Notes: a model not told the origin generated them from the sequence alone. Shown: positions 1 to 12,943, counted from the first letter of the stretch. The stretch is DNA of 64,000 nucleotides from Tricholoma matsutake (GCA_026075535.2 AP026550.1:4402001-4466000), one strand, 5' to 3'. Numbers and translations are program-made.

Positions 1-1100
1 TGAAGATATATATATGTGTAATGCATAACAAAAGGATGTGTGTCAAAGGAAAAGAGACAAGGGGAAACTTAAACACGAACTGACCACGTGGATCAAAGGA
101 AATGCTAAAAATAGCACACACATCAAACACATCAAAAGTGTTATGGACTCACGGTGCGATTCCAACAGGACTACCTGCAAGAAGTACTTCCTGGTGGCAT
201 GTTCAATATTACTGTGCTCAAAATGTCCATGAACTAAACATCTTACCTTGTTTTTTACAATCAAAATGTTGGTTTATTCATCCTATCAAAATTTTCTGTG
301 TGCTATGCGCACTCTCATCTACACCATGTCAAGATCATTTTTATGGCTGCCTCTGTGGCCTCCTAGTTATGTATTACAATGACTTGGAAGCCTGAAGTTA
401 TATGTCAAATTCTCAAAGAATGGGCTGAGTGAGTGGTCACAAATGAAATTTCAATCAGTATTTTACAACAAAACACCAAAGCCTATATTGCATTAAACAC
501 AGGTTGGGCACTGGTACTACTGTATTAGATGGCTGTTTCATGAACAGCAGAGGAGATAAGAATAGTGAAGATACATCAATTTTTAGGAGCATAGTTTGTG
601 GTTGGAGCTGAACGTGCATCAAATATCTTACCATTGAGGGCAAAGCTCTTAGAGGCATGTTATCAATATTGGATCAAATTGAATACAATACTTTTAATGC
701 CTGAGTGGCTTGCTACCTTCGACAGTGAGTATGCACACTCCCAATTCAGTATCCAAGACTTTTTTATTTATTTATTTAATTTTTTCCACATCTATCAGTA
801 TCGAGCCCAGTTTTCAGATTGACTAAAACATTGCTGAAATTAGAAGTTTCTGTACAACATTCAGGGGGCTGGCATAAATTTGGGTCGAAACTACTGTATG
901 GAATCTAGAGTGTACTAAAAATTGGGTCTGAAATCAGACATTTCAGTTCATCTGAGAAATCTCAATCACCTAACCTTCCCACAGTAAACTACATATATGT
1001 AGACATGATCCGATCACATCATGCCTACTAATCAGTAGTAAATAAGCTTATTTCCCTTACCCGTCAATATGTCCCGTAGATATCTCCCAACTTTGGTTTG
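1..1100. other. Intergenic, no gene recognised
   Basis: AT-rich sequence with stops in all frames and no family motif that I recognise. A few short open frames of 60-100 codons show no conserved pattern. I see no terminal repeats of a mobile element. Confidence 0.6.
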
Positions 1101-1189
1101 ACTTTAGAGAGTCCCAATGCCCGCCCATTCGGTAGGTGTGGGCGGGTTATCTGTACCTCTCGTCCTGACATTTGCGCATCAGGTACATC

Positions 1190-1460
1190 AGTTAATCCTC
1201 GGCTCATCATCATCAACACTGTCATCAATGTTCCATTCTGCCCACCTTTGGCTATTCTTCAGCTCCACTACATCAACACCATCATCAATGTTCCTTCCCA
1301 CCCGCTGTCAGCTCCTCTTCAGCTCAGCATCAGCTCCCATTGTCAATGTTCCTTCCCACCCACTGTCATCTCCTCCTCTGCTCAGAATCAGCACCCATCA
1401 TCAATGTTCCTTCCCACCCACTATTTGCTAATCCTCGGCTCTGCTACATCGACACTGTGA
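1190..1460. repeat. Minisatellite, about 60-bp unit, four copies
   Basis: The motif TCAATGTTCC recurs near 1224, 1284, 1343 and 1401, a spacing of 58-60 bp. Each copy is followed by a related stretch rich in CCCACC and CAGCTC. The copies differ by substitutions and small indels. It lies just upstream of the KDZ transposase start. The overlapping open frames in this stretch are translations of the repeat, not genes. Confidence 0.8.
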
Positions 1461-1847
1461 CCTCTCATGCGCTGTTCCCTTACCATCAACATCAGTCCCT
1501 GCCCACCGCTGATTGTTTCTTTGGCTCAGCTCACTGTTGTCAGCGACCCCACTGTTGATTTTTGGTGCCTATCATCATTAGTGCCCATCACCATCACCAG
1601 TATTGTCAATTGTTCCCAGGCTCAACATTAATGACACCCTCTGTGTTCCCAAGTTTGCTCTCTGGCATAGTGCTCATTTGCTGTCTTCCTCCCACACATT
1701 CTACAGATTCACATCCCTGCTACTCTCCACTACTGCTTATGACATACTGCCTAAAAATGCATGTTTGTCAATGATTGCCACATCACATACCATCAATGCC
1801 AGTCATATTGCCTGCCTTTCACATTGTTCTTACAGCAACTCTGTGTC

Positions 1848-4800
1848 ATGCCCTCAACAGGGCTGTCAAGTAGCATTAAAATTTGTTTTGCCTCTCGGCA
1901 TCAAGCAGCTCAGCATAGTGTTGTCATTAAACTTAATAAAACTGCAACACAGCTTCAGAAGGAATGGGCAAAACACTATCACCAACTTGCAGGTCAGTAA
2001 CGTCCAAAATCTATGCCCTAAGTCAACGACCATTGTGATGTTTCATTCTAGCCCTTAGCTTTGCACAGTGGGAAGAGCTTTTTGGTGATGACATGATCAT
2101 TGATCATGCAGATCAGGAGAATGATGGCATGAATGGATGGGAATGTTGAAGGCGAAAATGCTGGGTTGTACACTTTGCCGCCTGGTGAGGAAGGCTTGTA
2201 TCACAGTCATGCAGGAGGAGAGACAGTGTTTCAACAGATTATAGATGGTATTGAGCCAGGGTACATTGATGATGCTCAACCTGGAAACCCAAACAAAACA
2301 CCTAAAAGGGTCCTATTTGGTATAACACAAGTCAGAGGAAGGTTGCAATTCATTCTAAACTTTCACCAATCTCCAATAATAACAAACTAGATGATCCAAA
2401 CAAAGTTCAGGATGTGCGAAGTAGTTTTGAGGTGTTGCAATATTTTTCGAGATGTTGCAATATTTTTAGGGATTGCAAAATGGACTGCAAAGATATTGGT
2501 GAGTGATGGAAAGGTTGATAAACGATGCGAGAGGTGAGCAACAATGAATATGAGAGGATGACAATAATATCGAGAGGCAAAATGAGGATGAACGAGTTTT
2601 GATAAAATCCAAAGAATTTTCAGACTAAAACTTGTGACTCAAATGATGAGAAGAGAGTTTTTAGCTCTCCACTACTAATACTATACTTGGGGGACGCTTC
2701 CCTTGTTATTCATTGTGGATAATACAAGGTTTTGTAGGTTAAAAAGAGATAGTACCAAAAAGGCAATAGTGGGCATGTGGAGAACATGAGGCAAAAGAAA
2801 ACATATGGACTTCAGGGATAAAGTGATAACCAATATGGAACAATAACCACGAGTCTAGGGAGTGTGGGAGACAATAAATTGAAATATAGACTGTCCTTTT
2901 GTTCTAGAATTGGCTAAATATTGCAAATATTGCAAAAATATTGCAAAACATTGTGATGCACCTCGAGGTGATGTGTGCTGCATGAATATAGCCGAAATGT
3001 GGTTTGTCAAAGTTGATTATGTAAAGGGGAAGTGATGGGAAGCATGCGAAGTGTTGGGGTCCATGCTGAAGTGTGCAAAGTAGAAACTAAAAATGTGAAA
3101 TATTCAAAATGTCCGAAATTTGATCAGAAGCTTGCAAAATAGTCAAAAAAGGTTTGAAAGATGCTGAAAATGGATGCAAAATGATTGAGGGGTGATCATG
3201 AATGTTTGTGGCTGTGCGTTGACTATCTGCAAATCTGCAAAATCGATTTCAGAGCTTGTACTGGCTGGTGGACCTATCAACGTCATCCACACGCTTGCAT
3301 TTACTTAATTATTCATGATAATTTCTATTCAGGAAACAAGGTGATCCACGTAAATGTGCAAATCATATCCAAGAACATATCAATGCATGGCGCAAGCAGC
3401 TGCCATGCCTGGTGGAAGCATACCTTGCATGGAAATCTGACAGCTCAGGCCTCCCAATATCTGACCTCATCAACCCTAATGCTGAAGACCCCCCCCACAG
3501 TAGGCTCAACATGGGCGATAACTGTTCTTGATTTCTATTGTGTGTGATATCATCAGACATTGAAATAATGCCACTCAATTCTGAATCTGATAGAGTACAC
3601 AACACGTACATTTACACATATCCCAGATGCACGGTACACAAACAAAACTCTTGCATGACATGGGCTCATTGGTGCTACTCCCGAAAAACTGACAATTGCT
3701 TTTACATTCCAGCTACTTACTTCTGTGTTATTCACAGCTCTTATCTACCTCTTTTTCTTTTTTACAGGTCCCACGAAAATCTAATCTTGCTGAACAACTC
3801 AGTGGCACTTACGACTGCTATCTGGAAATCATACAAATGTTGGATTCATGCATGCAGAATGCACTTGGCAGAAGTGTGGATTGGAACACAGGTCATGTCT
3901 GTATTCCATGCTTGTACAAGCTCTCAGATGAACCAGCACTGAAGTTCTCGATGCTCACAGTGATGGATGGCAATAACTCGCTCAAGCTCGTTGACAACAC
4001 CTTTCTTGTCAGGTTCATCTCGCATGAATGATCGTGCCTCTACGTCATCAAGGTGGCTGATGCCCAAAGAAGTAAATCAATTCAAGGACAAAGTCTCTCA
4101 GGCTATCTCACATCGGAAGGTTAGTACCTCTTAGGTTGTCATTTTTTTCTCAGCATAATTTTCCCAAGGTGTCAGCTGCAAAAGGATCTAACTCCCAATC
4201 CCTGACTCAGAGCACTATACCTGTTATAGGATCATCAACCCAGCCAGAATGTCCAGATACACTATCCCCACCTTCAGTCAACCTTGATATGGGCGAAGAT
4301 GATACTGTGTGGCTGAACATTGCAGAAAATGATGAAGCACAAAAGATCATTGACATCTGCATGGAACACTGGCAGAGTGCTGCGCCTGAAGCCTGCAAGA
4401 AAATGTTTGCAATGTTTGCAATCTCTGGGATTTTTCTCGCTGTGTGTTGTCATGGCCACCTCTTGGCCATTTGTGATATGATACGCAGTGGTGAACTGTT
4501 GAGTATATATGTCCCTCCTGATCGGTTGGTTTATTGATGTCAAACCTTGACAGGATGAAGTATCTGCTGGCTATTGTAAATTGGCTCCTTGATCGCTACA
4601 GCTTGGATATTGGACTTGGATATGACATCTGGTGTGTGGTTTGTAAAGACCCTAACGAATAGTTCTCTGGGAGCAAGGATGGTAGCCCTACATCTAGGAG
4701 GAGTCATTCCAGCATTTCACGGCCATGCTCATAACAGGTCATGTCAAGTCCACTGGCACCCAAGGTATACCGAAGGGGTTGGACTAGAAGATTTTGAGGA

Positions 4801-6318
4801 ATGCGAACATACATTCTACAAATCTAATAAACTCGCATCCATTACTCAGCTTGCAACTCCCTTTCATTGTCATCAACAAATTGATGAACATTTTTTTCCC
4901 CATGATTTAGATAAGCATGCAGCTGCAGGTATGTGCCACATCTCTACTAGGCAGGGACATCATCATGAGTGCCCATCAGGAAACTTTATTTTCCAGAATT
5001 ACCGTCAGGCACTTGAATGAATTGTGACCGACGGTGAGCATTTGGTACTCCTTGGTTCCAAACTTGCCACTACTTCCAACAATTATGAAGCTTACTTGAA
5101 CAACGAGCATGAGTATCTGTCTAGCCTGCACGCTGAACCAGTAGAGGACATTCAAAAGGCAGACTATATTGAGCTCCTAACTAAATTATATCGTCTCCAG
5201 TACATTGCACTCCACTATTTTCTTGCATGCCACTGATCATTGTGTCTATACAGAAAGGAATCGGATAATGCAAAATCTGAATATGACTGACTTGATTACA
5301 ACATTACTCACAATGGCTACACTTGCAAACAAATTACAGATGTGAAGACACAATATAGGATGACATTCTCATGCTGGTTGGCATACAATGAAGAAGGATG
5401 TCATTTTGAAGAAGAGTATCAAATTGCAACACGCTGGACTCCAACCTCCCCAGAATTCAATGATGCACTTGTAATTGTGCAATGGTGCACATATCGCAAG
5501 GCACTTGATCAGTTGGAGCAGCTTTTTGTTCAGCATTTAATGGAGCTAACGAAACTAGGTATGAGTGGTGTCAGTACGTAATTAGATATTTCCAGTTGCA
5601 TCGCTCATATATTTGCTCATATATTATACCATACAAACTGCAAGACAATATTGGGAAAGCACTTAAGACTCATGCAGAAGCCATATGATGTGCACTGGAG
5701 GCTTACAACAATGCAGCTGCTCACTAGACCCACCTCGTGAAAATCTTACATGGATGAAACTTATGAATACAACAACGCTGGCAGATTTTGATCTGCTCTG
5801 AGACTCACATCAGGATATATGCCAGCAGCTGTGGACACAGCCTTGAGGTGATGAATTTGTACTTTGGCATCAAATGTGTGAAGGAGGAAATTGTACAGCT
5901 AAATGTCGAAATATGCCGCCTTGTCACCTTCATGATTGAGGACCACCGTGCATATTATCAAGCAATTTCTTCTAATATCATAGTTGATCCTGTGCTTGCT
6001 AATGCACTTTCACAGCAGTGGCAACATCACAATTGTATTCATTCTCAGATTGCCATTCATCTTCACCAAACATCATGGCTGAAAGGGTTTACAGGTATTC
6101 TTCTGCCAGGTGTTCGAGAGGGATGTGATTCATTATCTGATGCAGGTGGACTTCCTCCTTGGGCAGAGGACATTTTTGGCCTGGTGGAGAGATATGGAGA
6201 GATGCATGAGGATGAGGAATTACTGAGGGAGGTGGCTGCTGATTTGGATTTAGTTCTTCAGCTTGTCAAAAATATTTCTATTCAGGACGAAGTCAATATG
6301 CAATCCAGAAATAGTTAG
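1848..6318 (+). pseudogene. KDZ-family DNA transposase, broken
   Basis: Transposase of the Kyakuja-Dileera-Zisupton group, which would cut and paste its own element. From a plausible ATG at 1848, an exon ends at a GTCAGT donor (1993) and resumes near 2052 with an acidic LPPGEE-type N-terminal region. After the insertion at 2269-3277 it continues with HINAWRKQLPCLVEAYLAWK near 3355, then DEPALKFSMLTVMDGNNSLK near 3930. A short intron fits at 4503-4553, followed by PAFHGHAHNRSCQVHWHP near 4710 and GLEDFEECE near 4780. The tail (5788-6316) is the helical C-terminal part. Defects are a one-base frameshift near 4635, in-frame TGA at 5018-5020 and near 3655, and the 1-kb insertion. Family assignment comes from recalled motifs and is strong; exon borders outside those named are approximate. 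Confidence 0.88.
2269..3277. mobile_element. Unclassified insertion, copy 1, inside the KDZ gene
   Basis: About 1.0 kb that separates two parts of the KDZ gene. Its left end (2267 onwards) matches the left end of the insertion at 50117, including GAAACCCAAACAAAAC and a shared GGTATAACAC-AGTCAGAGGAAG block. Both copies end in CCTATCA. Inside are repeats of TTGCAATATTTTTCGAG type and AT-rich sequence without a coding region. The flanks, CATTG and CAACG, are a poor target-site match. It may be a long solo LTR or a non-autonomous element. I cannot assign a superfamily. Confidence 0.6.
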
Positions 6319-7302
6319 TTACAATTAATTTGTATCTCGTCAATTACCAACTTTGCTACATTTGAGAATTGTGAACCATTTAAATATGGAAATGAACAAT
6401 ATGAGTTTGAGACTTTTAGTTGAGCTTGAGATGCACAAAAGATGCCTAATTACTTACACTGGGTTTCTGTTATGATTACTATAGTCTGAGTGATTGCTTA
6501 ATACTATGACTATAAATGCTAACTAGCTGTGCTTATGGGCAAACAGCTTGAATATAGCATTGAAGCTTGAAGAGCCTCATGCCAGTGGCTTGAGCTCAAC
6601 ATCAAACAATCTGTTCAGTTGCGGTACTCTATACTACATACTAGTAGTACCACTAGTGTTACTGACTTTGAAGGCAATTACTGCGGCAGCATACAGATGT
6701 CAGACTCCAAGTCGTATATTATAATTTAAGAGGTTATTGAATTCATTTGACTCGGACTTGTTCACAGCTACGCAAGGACTTGGAGCTAACCAAGAAGTTG
6801 AATGCAGCAGTGACTTGCAACTTCTCATGTTGATAATCATAATTGACATACACCAAGTTAACAGTATACTGTTAATTTAAGCTCTACCTTTTTTACACAA
6901 CAAAACCAACCACCATGACTTTGACACAGTTGAATCATTGAATCGGCCACTGTATCAGAAAGCCTCCCTTGAAGCTAGCCCCAGAATGAACTCGAATGAA
7001 CACTCTTGATGAAGACACTATCCTGTAACTCCAAGCCTAACCCCCCGTACTACTTAGTAGTGACTCAAGTTCAAGTTAATCATGTTCACACACAATGCTT
7101 TGTTATACTGACTCAGCTTCTTGATGATTTCACCAGCCATGCAAGATGGTTTGACATTATGAGATCATACATTCCAGGTTTGGATAATCTGGGGTCGAGG
7201 TCAGGGCTGATTGGAACCTTTGCATTTATATCCGGCCTAGCTTGTGCAGCGTGTGCTCTCATTGTCTTCCTACTTCATTGATCATTATCTCCACTGCACA
7301 TC
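6319..7302. other. Intergenic, KDZ 3' flank
   Basis: AT-rich sequence after the KDZ stop. An open frame at 7006-7281 (about 90 codons) ends in a hydrophobic stretch rich in Ala, Cys, Ile and Leu. It has no recognisable family and may be chance or part of the next gene. No other feature was seen. Confidence 0.5.
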
Positions 7303-8757
7303 ATGCCATTCAAGTCTATTCATCTCAACCAAACGGGCATCAAAGGTCCTCCTCCTGCTTGGTCAGAACTCAAATTCAACCCAGTTAGACTCTACTCTCT
7401 GTGCCACCATCTTGGTCTCATACCCCAGGAGCCAGGCATTTTCCAGCGCTACCAACAGTTGTTTCTTGCTGCAGACCTTGTGTGGTTTGCTGCAGGTTTA
7501 TCAGAAGACAACCATCACGGCTTGAATAGGGACACTTTCCATGCAGCTTTCCAAGTTTTCAGAGAGAATACTCCGGCTGGTAAAAGGGGTAATACTCTTT
7601 GGTCAAATCTGTGCCAGGACATTCGTCAATTAATCTTTGACCTGGTATGTTCAACAGTAATTTTATTGTTCGATTTAATATCACAAACATACTACCAGGC
7701 TACAATGTTGGATAGAGTGTATGGAGGATCTACAATGATGCTTTATGTGGAAGGGGCAATGGTTCCGGGTGCACCTGTTCTTCCCGAGTACCTCAAGGCT
7801 GATATATACTTACTGTGCCAGTACCTGTGTCAGCCCCTTCCCTGCAAACGGGAACTGCCACAGCCACACCCATCACGCCACACCCATCACAGTGGAGTGA
7901 TATGTATTATCCCAAAGAACCCAATGACACAATCTTGCTTTTAGTAGATGCCACCACAAAAATTGCCAAACTAGAAGCACAGCTGCAGCAGGCATCCGAA
8001 AAGGAGGAGGATCTTAAGTTGGAAATTGCCAACCTTCATGATGAGCTGATGGCAGCTTTTGCCACACTTCACACTCAAGGGGCCATGTTGGCGGCACATG
8101 ATAATCATCATAGCATGTCGACTTTGTCCAAACCCACATCTCCCACTCCATCACATACTTTGCCATTTCCTCTGCTTCCCATTAATTTAGCAAGCTCTGG
8201 AAAAGCTCACACTTTACCTGCAGCCCCTCTGTCTCCTTCAAAATTTTTGTCGTTTCCTAAAATAGAACCCTTAAAGTGTCCTCAGGCTCGGGATTTTCCT
8301 GGACCATCTGGCGCATCCCTGAATTCATTGCCCACATCTCTGTCAGTTGGGTGAATATCAGATGCTCCATGCACTGTGTCTAAACCCAAACTGGCTGCCA
8401 GCATTACCATTTTAGGTCCCACAACTAAGAAATTCATCAAAGCGAATGACCTCGCTCACATTGTGCCTCTGCTGGTTCTCATTGTTAAGAACAAACCTGC
8501 CTTGCAGTGGGGAAAATTACTCAGTACAGTCTCTAGTGTTTAAGGGTCCAGTTTGGTCCAGTTTTTTGACCTCTGAGGGGGTCAACCGTGGACTGAGACT
8601 GGTCCATCTCGATGCCCAGCTCACCAAGACCGCAACCAAAAGACTGCCTTTAACCAGTCTTACTGGTGTTTTTTCAAGTATAGCTTAATTCTATTATATA
8701 CTAAATAAAACTAACTACATTTACATGCTGCGAGCAGTTGCTCGCAGCTGTGGTGTA

Positions 8758-8820
8758 TGAGAATGAAAATGAAAATGAAAAACAAAATAGAAAACAAAAT
8801 AGAAAACAAAATAGAAAAAA
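8758..8820. repeat. Microsatellite-like A-rich repeats inside the hAT-like element
   Basis: Short tandem units GAAAAT and then AAACAAAATAG. They produce low-complexity reading frames (poly Glu-Asn and Lys-Gln-Asn) that should not be taken as genes. Confidence 0.85.
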
Positions 8821-9048
8821 GAAACAGCCCCACCATCTTGCGTTTGTAGCAAGGGTGGGGGTCCTGCATTCCTGCATGTTGTCATCCCCGGTGTTCATCA
8901 TCCCCTGTGTTCATCGTCGTTGTGTTCATTGTCCCTGCCACCTGTCATCATCCCCAGCATTCATCCCTGCTATTCGTTGTACCCAGTGTTTGTCCTCCCC
9001 ATCATTCATCCTCCCTGGCATTTGTTGGCACAGCTGTTCATTGGTGCA

Positions 9049-9124
9049 GCTGTTTGTTGTTGTGGCTGTTTGTTGTTGTGGCTGTTTGTTGTTGTGGCTG
9101 TTTGTTGTTGTGGCTGTTTGTTGT
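9049..9124. repeat. Minisatellite, 16-bp unit, about 4.5 copies
   Basis: Near-perfect tandem copies of GGCTGTTTGTTGTTGT inside the hAT-like element. The cysteine, leucine and valine-rich frames across it are repeat translations. Confidence 0.9.
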
Positions 9125-10276
9125 CACAGCCATACCCACAGATAGTCATCCTGGATGTTTGTTGTCCCCCATTCATGGCTACCATTGTTGTCAGCACCTC
9201 CAATTCCCCCTACGAGCAGTGGCTCATAGGCAGGTTGGTGGTGCTTGTGATGTGGCAGTGGTGGTGGCCAATGTTGCTGGTGGGAGGGTGGGGCTTGCTG
9301 GCCATTGCTGTGTAAGAACAGAACCCATTGCTGCCCTGTGAGCAGAGGCTCGCAGTGGTGGCGTAGGGCATGAGGAGGGGAAGGAGAGGGCATGGGTGTG
9401 TCTGTTGTTAGGTGGAAGCTGTCTGTATCAAAAGTAAGTTAGTAAAAGAAATAAATCAGATATAAAAAAACATACCATGAGGCGCAAACAACAACGAGTG
9501 TCATTTGGGCCCACTTTGCAGGTGGTGTGGTGCCAGTGTCATTATCAAGATGCAAAAACCTAAAAATGAAGTAAGACAGGTAGTTAGTAAAAGAAAGAAG
9601 AAATAAACTATAAAAACATACTAGGGGGCCCAAATGATAAACTAGTGTTGTTTGGGCCCCCTATTTTGTGTTCATTGGTTTGTGTGGTCATGGTTGCAGA
9701 CCAGGGTGGTGACACAGCATGAGATGTTGTGGTGGTAGACGTGGGAAGTCATTTGGCAAATGGCGCCACTTTGTTTTTGGGATCACAAACATGACCACAT
9801 GGTCCATGCACAGCCACAGGGTATATAAGTACCCACCCAAACAACTCCTTTTCCCCCAAGCTTGTTCTACTTTATGTACATATACTATAAATAGTCATAG
9901 CATAGCATATACTTTTATTCCTGTATTTTGTACCAACTTATACTATATATCTAGTGGTATAAACTGGTCTTACATCAGTTTTTGTGAGTTCACAAAAGTG
10001 ATCAACCGACAACTGAACTGACCCAAATATGGGGTGAACCGAGACCGATGGTTTGGTCTCTTACAGTTAAGTTCAGTTAAGGGTCCAGTCTTTTTCCGGT
10101 CTTATGGACTGGACCCTTGAACACTAACAGTCTCGCTTCCAGATGGAGTTCATGACTTGTTGCTGGAAGTAATGTCTGAAGATTGGAATGTGGAAGAAAT
10201 AACCGAGGTGGGCTCAGAGAGCAGTGGTGAAAACTAGACTTCACATCAGAAATATGACTCTAGGGTTATTATTTTT

Positions 10277-10773
10277 TAAGGCAAGGCAGGGGTAGGGGTA
10301 TACCCTTGTGTTTTTGGGCTAAGGGTATGAGGGGTAAGGGTAGGGGTTTGGAAGTTCATACCCTTGCATACCCTTGTACCCTTACTAAGGGTACAGGGGT
10401 ATGCCAGGGGTATGCTTATGTAAGAATATCATTTGATTTTTTCAGCTACAAAGACTCATATTCAAGGTTTTCATCAATTAAATTCAGATTTTGGGATTGT
10501 CCAACATGATAATGGCTTTCATATGTTAATAAGAGGTATTAATATGTGCTATTAATAGTAAATACAATAGTTATCAACACTTTTCAAATGAATTTCACTC
10601 TAAATATGTTGATTTTGTGCCAAACCCTTGTACCCTTGTACCCTTGACAAACCCTCCCATACCCTTGGCAACCCTTATATGTTTCCATACCCTTACCCCT
10701 AAGGGTAGGGTGTTCAGGGGTAGGGGTAAGGGTATGAGATTTGACACCCAGGGGTAACCCCTGCCTTGCCCTA
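10277..10773. mobile_element. Second hAT-like MITE (497 bp)
   Basis: Termini TAAGGCAAGGCAGGGG and CCCCTGCCTTGCCCTA form inverted repeats with one mismatch in the first 16 bases. The element is flanked by a perfect 8-bp duplication TTATTTTT (10269-10276 and 10774-10781). The interior is built of many short GGGTA and TACCC units in both orientations, so a transcript could fold extensively. It has no coding capacity. Confidence 0.82.
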
Positions 10774-10883
10774 TTATTTTTCCTATGCTTTTTTAATATT
10801 ACTGTCTCATCTGGGTTTTTCACATTTCCTTTTTTTGACTAGAACTTTATTTTCACTGTCACATTCTAGTGTGATCATATCAA

Positions 10884-11120
10884 GAGCTTTATGATACCAT
10901 TGACCCCACTACACAGGGGGATGTCCCCAGGTTCTGTTTTTCCACAAGCTTCTCTGGCAAGTTAGGTGCCAATCCACCCAGTTGGAAGACTGCTGAGTAT
11001 GAAGTATGGTATTGTGACCCTGACACCATGATTCAGAGCATGCTCAATGACTCAAATTTCAATGGTGAATTTCATACCATGCCTTACATTCAGCTTGATA
11101 AGAATGGAAAATATCTGTAA
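10884..11120 (+). pseudogene. Plavaka transposase fragment
   Basis: About 78 codons matching an internal block of the zinc-finger Plavaka transposase seen whole at 33131. The shared landmarks, in order, are ELYDTID, QGDVP, SFSGK, AEYEVWYCDP and LNDSNFNGE. The fragment stops at TAA 11118-11120 and lacks both ends. It is a relic and cannot be active. Confidence 0.75.
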
Positions 11121-11554
11121 GGGGACTAGGGGGGACTCGGGTGGGTGGCCTGTGTGTTTCTCCTATTTTTTATGTTTGTCCTATATTTTTCCTCACTTCA
11201 TTTCCTTCTATTCTTCATTTTCTATGATTTTTCCTTATTTTATTACTAATTTCCCTTTCTAAGATAGAGGAACTCCAAGCACATCTAATGTCACGTGCTT
11301 TTTGGTGACAAAAGTGTTACAAAATCAAAGAATCAAAGATGCCAAAGATTCAGAACCCCATTTAAAAAATTGGTTTCCGCCAAGTCCTTCATTTCTAAAT
11401 TGTGAATTTTTGGCAGAAACAGATTTTGACTAAAGTATTCCGTTTAACTGGCATCTTGCAATATGCTCGTTTTCATGTACTTGCTTATTAATTTATTATG
11501 AACACATGATTTACTTACATGGAAAGCAGTTTACATTGCGTCAAATGTAGTTTT
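11121..11554. other. Intergenic, no gene recognised
   Basis: T-rich and then A-rich sequence with a short GGGGACT repeat near 11118-11140. No conserved coding pattern was seen before the ATG at 11555. Confidence 0.5.
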
Positions 11555-12710
11555 ATGGCTGGCCAGAAAAAGCACAAGCTTGCACACATTATTAATCTAG
11601 GAAGCTGGGGTAAGAAGAAGATAAAGCCATCAACAAAGAACAATCCAGACAAGGAAAATGTGAGTGCTTGACACACTGCTGCATGACTTGGTTGCACTAA
11701 CTATCAACTGTTGTTGTGGCAGGTCAATCCCAATTCTAAAGCAGGCATATAGGAAGAGCTGTCTCTATAATCAGTAGCATTAGCTGCATTACTGAATCTG
11801 TGTTTGGAAGGGCTGAGGACAATACAATACATGAACATCAGGAAGCTCAGGCCCGAGATGATGGAAGCATGGTGTCTGTGGCTCCACTTCCACTTCTAAC
11901 TGTCTTTGTACCTCCCATTGAAGCAGCCAGTACCAATATTGATAATGGTACAGTGGAGGATGTGCCCACTATAGATGAGCCTGAGGCCAGACCTGATGCA
12001 GAAACTCCAACAGCAGAGAGCATACAACCAGATGACTTGGACCCCTGCTCACAGGCAAGCCCACTCATGGAGGAAAGTGACAATGAATCTGATGCTGGGG
12101 ATGAAGGTAAAAGTGATTCTGAAGGCGCCGGAGATGCACAGGATGATGAAAGGCAGAAAATATGGATACCACCAAGTATAGAGGCAGCCCTTGTTGCCCA
12201 TGCACAGCTGGACAAGATTATCAATCCACAAAGAAATAATGGAAAGGGCCACAAAGATCTGAACCTCAATCTCCTATTACGATCCTGCCTCGAAGGAATG
12301 AAACAATTCTTGTGGAATTACACCAACACTGCATCAGGATTTTGCAGAAAATGGATTGCTGCATCAGTTGACACAGCAAGAGCATCCAAGAAGGGTCCAT
12401 GGCTTGCCTGCCAGCTATGAGAGTGGTCAAGTGTTTTTATTAATGACTACAAGGTTCTACCTTTCAATGTGTATGGAACTTGGAACAAATCTTGCCTTGA
12501 TGACAAGGACTTGAGGCAGGAACTCTCAATATATCTTCAATCAATTGGAAAATACATATCTGCTATGGACATCATGCACTACCTTGATCAACCTGATGTT
12601 AAAGCATGGCATGGTCTCAAAAAAACCATCATGGAGAGGACTGTATGGAATTGGTTAAAGAAAATGGGTTACCAATGGAAGCTTGAGCCATATGGCCAGT
12701 ATGTGGATGG
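11555..12710 (+). pseudogene. Tc1/mariner-like DDE transposase, N-terminal half
   Basis: N-terminal half of a DDE transposase cut by Gypsy-B. A basic start (MAGQKKHKLAHIINLGSWGK) ends at a GTGAGT donor near 11660, with an acceptor near 11722. A long acidic linker follows (about 11830-12150). A conserved region, IPPSIEAALVAH onwards, then reads to KKMGYQWK, the usual DNA-binding part before the catalytic domain. An in-frame TGA lies at 12418-12420. The frame runs to the duplication GATGG (12706-12710) and resumes in the same sense after 18482. The exact N-terminus is uncertain. Confidence 0.8.
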
Positions 12711-12943
12711 TGTGAGCCTACCTCCTATGTGGAGGTAGACAAGCACTATGAGGAAGGAATAATGAATACTAGGACTTACTTCTAATCACACGGAATGATA
12801 AGATATGGCGTGGTATTCCAATGACTAGAGCTAGCATAGTGTAAGTGATGGTTCGAGGTCCAGAAGAGAATAATCCGTAACAGTTGCGAGAAGTCCATAA
12901 TGTAAGCAGGTAAATAAGTCATCACAATCATGGTATGCTTACA
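12711..12943 (-). repeat. Gypsy-B 3' LTR (left copy)
   Basis: 233 bp, beginning TGTGAGCC and ending GCTTACA on the plus strand. It differs from the right copy at about ten bases, eight of them in former CpG sites. Confidence 0.96.

Larger units (their letters stand above)
8534..10126. mobile_element. hAT-like non-autonomous element (1593 bp)
   Basis: Terminal inverted repeats of 19 bp, TAGTGTTYAAGGGTCCAGT, with one mismatch between the ends. They are flanked by a perfect 8-bp duplication ACAGTCTC at 8526-8533 and 10127-10134. An 8-bp duplication and a TA-G start fit the hAT superfamily. It has no transposase; the interior holds microsatellite and minisatellite blocks. It interrupts the coiled-coil gene and must rely on a transposase encoded elsewhere. 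Confidence 0.9.
7303..10237 (+). pseudogene. Unknown coiled-coil protein gene, split by a MITE
   Basis: I do not recognise the family. The first exon runs from ATG 7303 to a GTATGT donor near 7645, with an acceptor near 7698. A second part, after a frame change near 7815, encodes a predicted coiled coil (KLEAQLQQASEKEEDLKLEI near 7970). A Ser/Pro-rich region follows. An in-frame TGA at 8352-8354 lies where CGA is likely. The frame is then cut by a 1593-bp insertion at 8534. Removing that insertion and one 8-bp duplication rejoins the frame exactly, and it ends in an acidic tail with TAG at 10235-10237. It was therefore probably a real gene before insertion, possibly itself repeat-borne. No function can be given. 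Confidence 0.6.

Noticed and set aside
8701..9393. Several Cys/Leu/Val or Gln/Asn-rich open frames
   Set aside because: They are translations of microsatellite and minisatellite blocks inside the hAT-like element.
10277..10773. Interstitial telomere repeat
   Set aside because: GGGTA-type units resemble telomeric repeats but occur in both orientations inside terminal inverted repeats with an 8-bp target duplication, so it is a MITE.
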